From the NCBI RefSeq assembly GCF_900090045.1, contig NC_041778.1, positions 434,001 to 498,000 of the forward strand: DNA of 64,000 bases, given 5' to 3'. Position 1 is the first letter of the stretch. Every line of letters starts with the position of its first letter. Origin of the DNA: Plasmodium malariae (Eukaryota; Apicomplexa; Aconoidasida; Haemosporida; Plasmodiidae). Made by a program: the position numbers and the translations under genes. Under the pieces are notes generated by a model. That model had not been told where the DNA came from and searched no databases. It saw nothing but the letters and a program-made list of their open reading frames with translations. Below are positions 12,601 to 21,097 of this stretch, piece by piece.

Positions 12601-15325
12601 GTTCTTTATCATCATTAACACTTAAACATAATAATGACAGGGAACTATAATTTTTAAAAAATTTAAAAATGGATTTACATATATACTCACCTGAGTTATG
12701 CATCTTTTCTGTCGGGTTTGTAAGGCAAACTTTATAATCTTGTTCATTTAAATGGTTGAAATAAAAAATATATTTCATATTATTGTAATGAGAAAAGGTG
12801 TAACCCTTTTCTTTATTTACATGCATATTAATACCTCTTTTTGTTCTTTCCTTTTCTAACGAAAAATTTACTTTGTACCTATTATGGCCTAATGTATTCT
12901 CTTCTCTCTCTTTCCTCTGATTATTCGTGTTCAGTTCGTCTAAATTAGCTTTAATTTTGTTTTGCAGTTGCTGGATTCGGATTTTTACCTTATCAACGTT
13001 AAAGTGCGCGTTTGTTTCGTTGCTGGCATGGCCATGCTTTCCCTTCTCCTGTGCTCTATTGCTGCTACTGCCAATGCTATTACTATTACTGTTACCACTG
13101 CTATTACTATTACTGTTACCACTGCTATTACTATTACTATTACTATTACTATTACTATTACCATTGCTATTACTATTACTATTACCATTGCTATTACTAT
13201 TACTATTACCATTGCTATCATTATCATTTCTGTTAGTATTACTATGCACGCTGTGGGACGCTACATCATGAGTGTAATATGCGCATGCATTTTGACTGAT
13301 ACTCGTAAAATTTGTTGACACACTACCAGTATAATTGAATATTCGTTTCTCAATAAATCTGTCCTTTTTTGAATAAGATCCTCTATCGGCATAGGATGAA
13401 AACTTTTTTGCACTTCCTGTCCTTTCCCCTGATTCGAATCTCGCATCCAGTTGACCTTTGTAATGGCACAACTGGGGTCCACACTGTACGGACTGCCCTA
13501 GCTGCCTCTGTTCACAGGGATATAAACCATTCATTTTATGTATATCCCCTGTGCTGATGGTATTACACACGTTACTTCGACACCTACTACTGCATATACA
13601 GCCACAGTGTATGCCACAGCTAGTGCCTCCACCCTGCTCTGAAACGTTTAACGTGTATACGGAATGATTCGTAAGGTTATCAATCCTCCCACACTTGGTA
13701 TTACCACCGTTATGTGAATAACTCAGCACATTGCCACTGTTCTGATCTCTGCGATAGGAATTTATATTCATGTAGGAGTGATTCATAGCGTTACAAAAAC
13801 CGCTAGTATAATGCTGTCCATTTTTACGGTCATCACACGGTATCGCTGTCATCCTTCCGTTCATGGAACTGCAATTACTGTTATCATTTTTACCTTTATC
13901 AACATATACGGTAGAAAAAAAGGAGTTAACACCGTTCCTATGCAATCCTTCCTTTTTGCTGCAAACATTATTTACATCATTTTTTTCACTCCTATAATTT
14001 GATTCATCAAAATAAATATTATATGGGTAACTAAACATACTATCTATCATTGAATTTAAAATTTTATTATATTTTATGTTAAACTTAACGACATTCTTTT
14101 TTCTTATATGACAGAAATTTTCAAATTTAAAAAATTTATTTTTTAGCTTTTTTCCCTTGTCTTCTTTTATATTATGTTTCTTTTTCTCTTCATAAAAAGA
14201 GGAGGTATTATATTTTTTTTTTCTACCCACACTATTTGTAGTATCTCCTTCATTATCACTACTAATTTGTCTACTTGTAGCTCCGATCCCTTCCTTATGT
14301 GTGGTATGGTTTGAGGCTCCAACATTAGGCTCAAAAACGTCGTTGTTCTTCACAAAGGGGAAATCATTTACATTACTACTATTATCTTTTTTGTCAATAT
14401 TACTACTATTATCTTTTTTGTCAATATTACTACTATTATCTTTTTTGTCAATATTACTACTAATATCTTTTTTGTCAATATTACTACTATTATCTTTTTT
14501 GTCAGTATTACTACTATTATCTTTTTTGTCAATATTACTACTATTATCTTTTTTGTCAATATTACTACTAATATCTTTTTTGTCAATATTACTACTATTA
14601 TCTTTTTTGTCAATATTACTACTATTATCTTTTTTGTCAATATTACTACTATTATCTTTTTTGTCAATATTACTACTATTATCTTTTTTGTCAATATTAC
14701 TACTATTATCTTTTTTGTCAATATTACTACTATTATCTTTTTTGTCAATATTACTACTAATATCTTTTTTGTCAATATTACTACTATTATCTTTTTTGTC
14801 ATTACTATCACTTTTAAAATTTCCTTTAGTCTTCAAGTCTCTATCATCGGTACTTCCTATTCTTATTCTCCTCACATATGAAGCATCCAACTCTTCCCCA
14901 TCAACGGAACTCAGACAGTTTGACGTTTTGTCATCATACAAATTACTTAGTGCCTCATTATAATCTTCGCTCTTTTTATCACATCTTACAAATGACATGA
15001 ACTGTTCATAATTATTGCAATTATACTCATAAATGCGTTGTTTATCACTCCTTCCTTGTTGATTTTCTTCCTTCTCGTTTGAATTATTAACGAGGCACAA
15101 AATGACCTTGTCCACTTCCCCTTCGTAGTTATTCCAGGGTACCTCCTCTTTTAAAATAGCTGACTTTGATGTATTTAAATTAATGTCGTATTCAACTCTT
15201 ACCTTGTTACAACAAGATTCCATGTGAGCTGGTTTTACCACAGTACTTCTTACTCCTCTATTTATTTCGTCATCTTCACAACATTCAACCACAGGATTAT
15301 TTCCTAATTCATCCTGATCATTCAT
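9617..15325 (-). CDS. large Asn/Ser-repeat protein of unknown function (1902 aa)
   Basis: One uninterrupted exon from ATG 15325 (MNDQDELGNN). A conserved Plasmodium-type protein that I do not recognise. Low-complexity parts: DKKDNSSNI 9-residue repeats (about residues 172-320), Ser/Asn/Gly runs (about 705-750), a run of Ala (coded near 12000-12030), and GKAD triplets (coded near 11055-11095). Between them lie blocks of normal composition: about 400-460 (KNVVKFNIKYNKILNS), about 860-1070, and about 1590-1900 near the C-terminus. Two Cys-rich patches are present (GIHCGCICSSRC and CCHCNDSGCACVC). The segment reading FINHLHKICTCSDMLVDAY followed by YNVISSLHL loosely recalls the Sec23/Sec24 trunk pattern, but the match is weak and I do not assign it. 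No signal peptide or clear membrane span is seen. Confidence 0.8.
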   Translation of the reverse strand: MNDQDELGNNPVVECCEDDEINRGVRSTVVKPAHMESCCNKVRVEYDINLNTSKSAILKEEVPWNNYEGEVDKVILCLVNNSNEKEENQQGRSDKQRIYEYNCNNYEQFMSFVRCDKKSEDYNEALSNLYDDKTSNCLSSVDGEELDASYVRRIRIGSTDDRDLKTKGNFKSDSNDKKDNSSNIDKKDISSNIDKKDNSSNIDKKDNSSNIDKKDNSSNIDKKDNSSNIDKKDNSSNIDKKDNSSNIDKKDISSNIDKKDNSSNIDKKDNSSNTDKKDNSSNIDKKDISSNIDKKDNSSNIDKKDNSSNIDKKDNSSNVNDFPFVKNNDVFEPNVGASNHTTHKEGIGATSRQISSDNEGDTTNSVGRKKKYNTSSFYEEKKKHNIKEDKGKKLKNKFFKFENFCHIRKKNVVKFNIKYNKILNSMIDSMFSYPYNIYFDESNYRSEKNDVNNVCSKKEGLHRNGVNSFFSTVYVDKGKNDNSNCSSMNGRMTAIPCDDRKNGQHYTSGFCNAMNHSYMNINSYRRDQNSGNVLSYSHNGGNTKCGRIDNLTNHSVYTLNVSEQGGGTSCGIHCGCICSSRCRSNVCNTISTGDIHKMNGLYPCEQRQLGQSVQCGPQLCHYKGQLDARFESGERTGSAKKFSSYADRGSYSKKDRFIEKRIFNYTGSVSTNFTSISQNACAYYTHDVASHSVHSNTNRNDNDSNGNSNSNSNGNSNSNSNGNSNSNSNSNSNSSGNSNSNSSGNSNSNSIGSSSNRAQEKGKHGHASNETNAHFNVDKVKIRIQQLQNKIKANLDELNTNNQRKEREENTLGHNRYKVNFSLEKERTKRGINMHVNKEKGYTFSHYNNMKYIFYFNHLNEQDYKVCLTNPTEKMHNSGEYICKSIFKFFKNYSSLSLLCLSVNDDKELFSRLFSPYSKLFHLEGNGNMFIKSLCSEKRARSYGPLLCGINKRNSYQMDKMEKIYFYYKCREFINHLHKICTCSDMLVDAYITCGYNYNVISSLHLKKDYSYLRNFEENHIKDYNICSENYVPFLEKFGLNYEQSGKVSSKNKHKQDFVNLHNGVLNHTIKNHDCGITHNCKQAQKEESIKEENQISTDSAAAAAAAASSIATSVGTTNIRCATDIVITTRSCEDQWGYCCHCNDSGCACVCVHKIKEKNEHIKGKTVLQRGREKAIKENIKSGIHSDLQRGFQRGTCQTLSENEIMKKKIFEQNKIKKFCRYEREIKKNLSRKNDRNSCKILFMRKIRKITRNLCKLSSVKYRIFLSHELFRMFFKKKKKKRKKGEEKVEDKCGENEDDKKEVKMERHGEEPNQGKSSNAQRKPLKIILHRKINNFKHKKIKNHFTSEESFVELKKSDVPMEPEQVEKQVDTTALIRKRVNEDIEKLKSFKRKKLGQHNKRRYYEIKGANGKADGKADGKADDSAHEVYPKKRLQGTHNTNMKKRERIIDSSEKSGYIPDGMKNEGKYEVCEINSSLHIMAQVGDVENKEKHIEHIKYMERGKYNGREKCNEQGKYDKHLGCNKRKKHSERIKVDEEVVSQTKENKKLRYVYLKGYLDVYLNEQRSVHFEKGNIFFKVSSHKDFNIDVNLNFDETFTRILFNKILAHCIEEVQIRKVPYWVRGAERGGDDSGDSSGVSNGNNSESSRCHRRISNRCSGKGGTSEDRSKKCFTKIDPSSYNQNRDTCIKKNGLYNRYNLNKDEMITLFQILYLNFYKCYSKLNFNSLLGIYYNSPCTFPEKDDAKVVNIDKNLFCEKVYDDKLFYYNIFLRKYGIIKEKEKEVAVEVAVLYQPQHFFDDFNEDLILAIISYLNNHLGKLSILDLIYEEYMHWGYLTGRHSTSEYSDHSHVDGGKSYTCRYIGSYLDTGCDDDEPLNPDDRYFNIIMNYFNNVIIPICDNSTF
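13075..13220. repeat. trinucleotide/hexanucleotide array coding Ser-Asn/Gly
   Basis: On the plus strand ATTACTATTACC-type words are repeated. On the coding (minus) strand they give NSNSNGNSNSNS runs inside the 1902-residue protein. Confidence 0.9.
14368..14800. repeat. 27-bp coding minisatellite, about 16 copies
   Basis: The unit codes DKKDNSSNI on the minus strand. A few copies read DISSNI or NSSNT instead, and the variants recur at regular intervals (about every 4-6 copies), which suggests block duplication. All copies stay in frame within the 1902-residue protein. Confidence 0.9.
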
Positions 15326-15428
15326 TTTATTTTAAAAAAAAAAAAAAAAAAAATTTCCATAAACAAACATTTTCTTTGTTATCCTTGCACATTTTGCATT
15401 CTTCCCTATGCGTTTATTTGCCAAATGG

Positions 15429-15463
<35 letters not shown>

Positions 15464-16675
15464 CAATATTCCCTTTTTTACTACTTAAGAGTACAGTAAC
15501 ACAGGAAATGGACTTTGTTATTCATTTTATTTTTCCTCTTTTTCTTTTTCTTCTTAAACTTCTTTTTCTTATACTTCTTTTTTTTCTTATACTTCTTCTT
15601 TTTCTTATACTTCTTCTTTTTCTTATACTTCTTCTTTTTCTTATACTTCTTCTTTTTTTCCTCTTTCCCCTGGGGCAAATTTTTAAAAGTTCGAATTTTC
15701 TTTAACAGTTCAGGTAAAAAGTTCACCTGCCTCAAAAAGGGATTTTTTTTAAATACCCACTAAAATGGGTCATTTTAATTTATTTTATTATTTTTTTTCT
15801 TCTTATTTTTCTGATATACAGTAGTAATTCTCGTTTTGAAGAGGGATTAAGCGCCTAATAAGTCTTAAATATGGTGCTAATTAAATACGAGCAAAGGTAA
15901 TTTAAAAAAAAAAAAAAGAAAAGAAAAGAAATGAATAGTACTGACCATGTTAAGGTGCTAATTCATGCGAGTGCAATGAGATCTTCCCAATTTTGACTAT
16001 CTCGCAGATTGTTTTATTTTATTTATTTATATATTTAAGTATCTATTTATGTTATTTTATTATTTGCTCTTATCTTTTAATTCCACGCAAAAGTTTGGTG
16101 CCTAAACGGAATTTACAAAACGGGAAAAGTGCAAAAAGAAGGAAAAGACTTTTTTGTATATTTCGTATGTTTATTTTTTTTTTATTTTTTTATTTTTCTA
16201 TTTTTTTTTTTTAAGCAATATTATTCTAAAGGAGGGATTTACAGCCATTTCGCTGCTTCGTTCCGCCGTCCATATGTATAAGCATAAATATATATTCACA
16301 CATACAAACGTACATACATACGTACATACATACGTACATGTGTAAATGTTAGTGAAGGTAGAAATGACGAAACATGAAACATGATAAGAAGAAGTGTGCT
16401 CAGATTGGCCGGGTATCCCAAGGCCTCTTTTCATGAACAGAATATAAACCCATTTTCAAATGTACAATGGTACGTTAAAAAAGGTGCAAACGAAAGGGAA
16501 AAATCTATTTGAGGGCGTTCCTTTTTTTTTTTTTTTTTTTCTATATCCTTCTTTTCGCCCTTTTTTATATTATATTATTTTATTTTATTTTTTTTTTTTT
16601 TTCCTTTACATCCTTCGCCCTTTTTTGTTTTCCTCTTCAATATAAAGGAAAAGTCAGCCCTTCCTGAAGAAGAAC
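15326..16675. other. divergent promoter region with long poly(dA:dT) runs
   Basis: About 1.35 kb between the start codons of the 1902-residue gene (minus) and uL13 (plus). It contains a run of about 34 A (15428-15461), an 18-bp TTCTTTTTCTTATACTTC array (about 15545-15660) and further T tracts near 16520-16600 just before the uL13 start. No gene is supported. The placement fits a shared bidirectional promoter. Confidence 0.7.
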
Positions 16676-17197
16676 ATGCCGAAGACAGACTTATTTGCAG
16701 AAGAGCACATTTCGAAAAATGCGATAAGTGTATTTGATAAGGAGAAAGGGAACTGGTTCGTTATTGATGCATATAATAAAAGCGTTGGTAGTTTAAGTGT
16801 GTGTATTAGCAAGTTATTACAAGGGAAATATAGAGTCGACTACAACTCGAATAGAGTTAATAGTAGTAGTGTAATTGTAGTTAATGCTATTCATGTGAAA
16901 TTTTATGGACATACATGGGACACAAAAATTTATAAATTTCCAAGAAAGAGTTATTCAAAAGGTCACAAAATATTAACATGCAAGACTGTTTTTGCAAGAA
17001 ATCCATCTATGATTTTAAATTTAGCTGTTAAACGAATGTTACCAAATAATAGACTAAGGCAAATTTTTTATCGTAAACTTTTTGTTTACCCAGGTGCACT
17101 ACACCCTCATTGGGGAATACCCCAAGTTATAATTCCCAAAAAAAAAGAAGACAAAGATTCTGAACAAAGCAATGTAAAATCCTTTACAATTGTGTAA
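16676..17197 (+). CDS. organellar (probably mitochondrial) large-subunit ribosomal protein uL13
   Basis: Encodes 173 residues in one exon from ATG 16676. uL13 is an early-assembling component of bacterial-type large ribosomal subunits. Family features: [19 protein letters not shown] near residue 27, corresponding to W.VIDA....[25 protein letters not shown] near residue 64; YPGALHPH near residue 137; and the segment [20 protein letters not shown], equivalent to the R.P..ml..AV.gMLP motif. These are the bacterial/organellar type rather than the cytosolic L13a type. No long presequence is seen, although the N-terminus before the domain (about 25 residues) could serve. The gene stands alone downstream of a poly-T-rich leader. 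I cannot decide between mitochondrion and apicoplast from sequence; mitochondrion is favoured by the lack of a secretory signal peptide. Confidence 0.88.
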   Translation: MPKTDLFAEEHISKNAISVFDKEKGNWFVIDAYNKSVGSLSVCISKLLQGKYRVDYNSNRVNSSSVIVVNAIHVKFYGHTWDTKIYKFPRKSYSKGHKILTCKTVFARNPSMILNLAVKRMLPNNRLRQIFYRKLFVYPGALHPHWGIPQVIIPKKKEDKDSEQSNVKSFTIV

Positions 17198-17240
17198 GGG
17201 GGAAGGGAGTGAAAAGAATGGATACGCATACAAGCGAACG

Positions 17241-17275
<35 letters not shown>

Positions 17276-17586
17276 CTTTTATGCGCGATCCCGTGGCACT
17301 GCTCCCCTGTCAGCACTTTCCCCTTTTTCTGTTTAATATACAAAAAGAATATATTGCACATGACATATACAGAAGGTATAAAATCTCATCACCAGATATT
17401 CTTCAATTACATTTTTCTTGTCTCATGCTTTATTTCATTATGCTGTTAATAGTAACGGGAATGTTTACCTTTTATCAAATACCTTTTCACTTGTTCTACG
17501 TATTTTATTCCTCTTATCTGGAGCGTTCCTCCACAAAAATAAAAGTTCATTATTTGGAACCTTTCTTCATATGCTTCACCATGCTT

Positions 17587-17880
17587 ACCTTTTCATTTTA
17601 CTTTATTCCATTTTGCTTTATTTCGTTGTACTTTATTTCGTTGTACTTTATTTCATTTTACTTTATTCCATTTTGCTTTATTTCGTTGTACTTCATTTTA
17701 TTTTGCTTTATTTCGTTGTACTTCATTTTATTTTGCTTTATTTCGTTGTACTTTATTCCATTTTGCTTTATTTCATTGTACTTCATTTCATTTTACTTTA
17801 TTTCTTTTTACTTTATTTCATTTTACTTTATTTTATTTTACTTTATTTTATTTTACTTTATTTTATTTTACTTTATATTT
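17587..17880. repeat. TTTATTTCATTTTAC-type minisatellite
   Basis: Alternating words ending TTTAC, TTGTAC and TTTTGC are repeated in about 15-bp units across roughly 290 bases downstream of uL13. Confidence 0.85.
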
Positions 17881-18934
17881 TAATTTACTTCATTTTTTGT
17901 TTTATTTTTTTATTTTTCTGATATCATAAAATAAAAAACTTATAATGAACTTTATATGGGACACACTTTCTCTTCATACATATACGTAATTATTGCCCAT
18001 GCACAAACATCCTACAAGCATATTATAAGATTGTCTTTTTTTCAGCGATTTCTTTGCTTCCATATACCAATTAAAAATAATCTAATGAACAGAACATAAG
18101 AGAAAACAAGTGAAAATAAAAGAAGCGGGAGGGTGGGAAAGACAACAAAAAGAGACAAAAAAGACTACAACAACAGTCACTATCAACTTACTGTACAAAA
18201 AGAATGTTTCTATTGCGTCTATTCACAGTATGCGCATAACCTTACGTATAAACGAATGCATGTATATTTGCATGAACATGTACATGTAAATGCACATTTA
18301 ACCACACAACATTCTCGTATAAGCGTAAAAGCCATTTTGAAGTTAATATAATATAAAAGTGTTTTCTCAATTTAAGGTGTAAAAATGTGAAACAGTTATA
18401 ATGCAGTTTTCCCCTTTTCGTTATGAAAATATTTCTGATATGAAATTACTCATCCTTTAATCTTTTATTTTTTTTATCATTTTTACATTTACTTTTACAC
18501 TTACATTTGCAGTGTAACGAGTACAGTTATTTCACTACATTATTATATTTATATGTTCATTGGAGTTGTATATTTGTGTATAGATAAAGAACTAGCTATG
18601 CTGTATAAACTTTCCATGTTATATATTATACATTTCTTTGTTCCTCACACTTATATCTTATTACCTCATAGGTGTACGCATATATGCACATACATGTGCA
18701 TAAACATATATATACGTATGTCATATGACTGCCCACTGGTTAACATATTTTTGTTGCTTTTTTTTTTTTTTTTTTTTCGTTCCCTTGTCACATGTTACAA
18801 TACTCACATTAATGTGCATATAAAAAGATATATATGGGAGCAGTTACTCTTTTTTTTTTTTAAATTAGTTTCTATTATGCAAGGTTGTATGTAAAAAATG
18901 GAATATACGTAAATATATATATATGTATATAAAT

Positions 18935-18970
<36 letters not shown>

Positions 18971-19319
18971 CTGTATGTACGTTCCAAAAGCATTTACGCG
19001 TGAGCCAAAAATAGCGCATAACAAGGCAAAACTTTTTTTTTGCTGTTTTTATATATACATAAAAATAAATACATATTTATATATACATACAATTATGTAC
19101 AAAAAAATAAACAAAACGCTAGGATCATATAACCAAAAGGGGTAAAAATGGAGCATATCAAATATCTGTACACACTATACTGTTCAGGAGAAAAAATGAT
19201 TTAATAATATACAATATTGTACATAAATTTTTATTTCTCTACCGTTTAACAAAGACTTCAACAAGGGCATATACCACGATGTCCTTTTAGTTCGTACATT
19301 GTTGATTTTTTGTCGATTT

Positions 19320-19570
19320 TTTTTGTTTACTAATTTTTCGTTGATTTTTCGTTATTTCTTGTTATTTCTCATTTCTCGTTATTTCTCGTTATTTCTCGTT
19401 ATTTCTCTTTATTTCTCGTTATTTCTCGTTATTTCTCGTTATTTCTCTTTATTTCTCGTTATTTCTCGTTATTTTTCGTTATTTCTCTTTATTTCTCGTT
19501 ATTTCTCGTTATTTTTCTTTATTTCTCTTTATTTCTCGTTATTTCTCGTTATTTCTCGTTATTTCTCGTT
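19320..19570. repeat. 10-bp TCGTTATTTC minisatellite
   Basis: About 25 copies of a 10-bp unit (TCGTTATTTC with TCTTTATTTC variants) in spacer DNA. Confidence 0.9.
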
Positions 19571-19844
19571 AATATTTTACTGATTTTATATTGATTTTTT
19601 TTTTATTTTACCAACATTTCCATTTGTAACAAATTAAACACGTACGCATACGTACATAAATATGTATATTCATTTATTTATTTATTTTGCTTAAGTATTT
19701 GCCTAATTTATGTACGCATTTATTTATTGCATTTGTGTCGTACTACATATTTTTATATTTACATTTTAATTTACAAATTTACTTTACGAATTTTACCTAT
19801 TCATTGATGACAATTTTTTTTCTGTTTTATTATTTTTTCTTTTT

Positions 19845-19920
19845 TCCTATTTATATATATATATGTATATATATATATATTTTTTTTTTTTTCTTTTTTC
19901 CTATTTATATATATATATGT

Positions 19921-19951
<31 letters not shown>

Positions 19952-20035
19952 CTATTTATATATATATATGTATATATATATATATTTTTTTTTTTTTCTT
20001 TTTTTTCCATTATATATATATTTATATATATATTT
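19845..20035. repeat. higher-order repeat: CCTATTTA + (TA)n + poly-T
   Basis: A block of roughly 55-65 bases made of CCTATTTA, alternating TA with one TG interruption, and a poly-T run recurs three times, with a fourth diverged copy. The compound unit has been duplicated as a whole. Confidence 0.85.
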
Positions 20036-20864
20036 CTCTGTTCAATTGTGAGAGGGTATACAAGGATAAATCAGAAATAATAGTCCTGAGTATAATAATA
20101 GTAATATGTATATGTTTATATTGAATTATGTTTCTTCCCATTATATAACCTTTTTTAATGAATTATTTTATATGTACGATATTATAAAGCCGAATAGGCT
20201 ATATCTTGGATGAATAGTTTATTCCTTATTATATATATTATTTACATTATTATGAATATAATTTTCTTTTTTTTGGTATGCACATAAAAAAGAATACATG
20301 CGTACATTACGAATCATAGATTAGTTACAGCTTTTTTTCTATAAACATCAATGAGATTTTGAATATTCCCATATTGCATATTTATACACCACATATGTAT
20401 GTATGCATATATATACATATTTGTATGTGTACATACCAATATACATACATTATATTTTTCAGTATACATATTAATATGCATACTTACTAAGCAATGTACA
20501 TGTGCATGTACACGTACCTTATATGATGAACAATTTGTTTTTTATGCATTAACATTAAGCACATTTAGCATGTGGCACGTCTTTCCCCTTTTTATGACGC
20601 GTTCATATTTTGTATTCATTATCTCGCCCATTTGTATGACATGTTCATATTTTTTTGTGCTACTTCTCAAGCAATTTTTCATGATACATTCGCATTTATA
20701 TGACGTGTTCATAATTTTTTGTACAACTTCGCACGCATTTTTTCATGGCATAGTCTCATTTGTATATGACACGTTCATGTTTTACCTTTTTAATTTTAAT
20801 CTGTATTTTTATCCATATATTAATATTAATTTTATTGTCATTTTTCTGCATTTTATTCTATTTT

Positions 20865-21075
20865 ATTGCATTTTACTACATTTTACTTCATTTTACTGCT
20901 TTTTACTGCATTTTACTGCTTTTTACTGCATTTTACTGCATTTTACTGCTTTTTACTGCATTTTACTGCATTTTACTGCTTTTTACTGCATTTTACTGCA
21001 TTTTACTTCATTTTACTGCATTTTACTGCATTTTACTGCATTTTACTTCATTTTACTGCATTTTACTGCATTTTT
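20865..21075. repeat. 10-bp ATTTTACTGC array next to the SEC31 start codon
   Basis: About 20 copies of ATTTTACTGC with CTTTTTACTGC and ACTTC variants. It ends about 25 bases before the SEC31 ATG, so it lies in the 5' leader or core promoter. Confidence 0.9.
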
Positions 21076-21097
21076 TTATGAAACGTAGTAGCGAAAA

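Larger units (their letters stand above)
17198..21097. other. 3.9-kb spacer between uL13 and SEC31, packed with tandem repeats
   Basis: No supportable gene. It holds the uL13 3' region and the SEC31 promoter. Arrays in order: TTTATTTCATTTTAC-type (17587-17880), (GT)n at about 18938-18968, a 10-bp TCGTTATTTC array (19320-19570), three to four copies of a (T)n-CCTATTTA-(TA)n block (19845-20035), and a 10-bp ATTTTACTGC array (20865-21075). The long open frames here are all repeat translations (Phe/Leu/Tyr only). Confidence 0.75.

Noticed and set aside
12927..13318. Leu/Ile/Thr repeat frames on the plus strand
   Set aside because: Shadows of the Ser/Asn array of the 1902-residue gene on the other strand.
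14301..14963. 220-residue LLSFLSIL repeat frame (plus) and VVILTKKI frame (minus)
   Set aside because: Both are out-of-frame readings of the 27-bp DKKDNSSNI array; the long 1902-codon frame explains the sequence.
17209..17921. 224- and 167-residue frames after uL13, looking like multi-span membrane proteins
   Set aside because: They are built from the TTTATTTCATTTTAC repeat, which stays open in more than one frame. Hydrophobicity comes from T-rich codons only.
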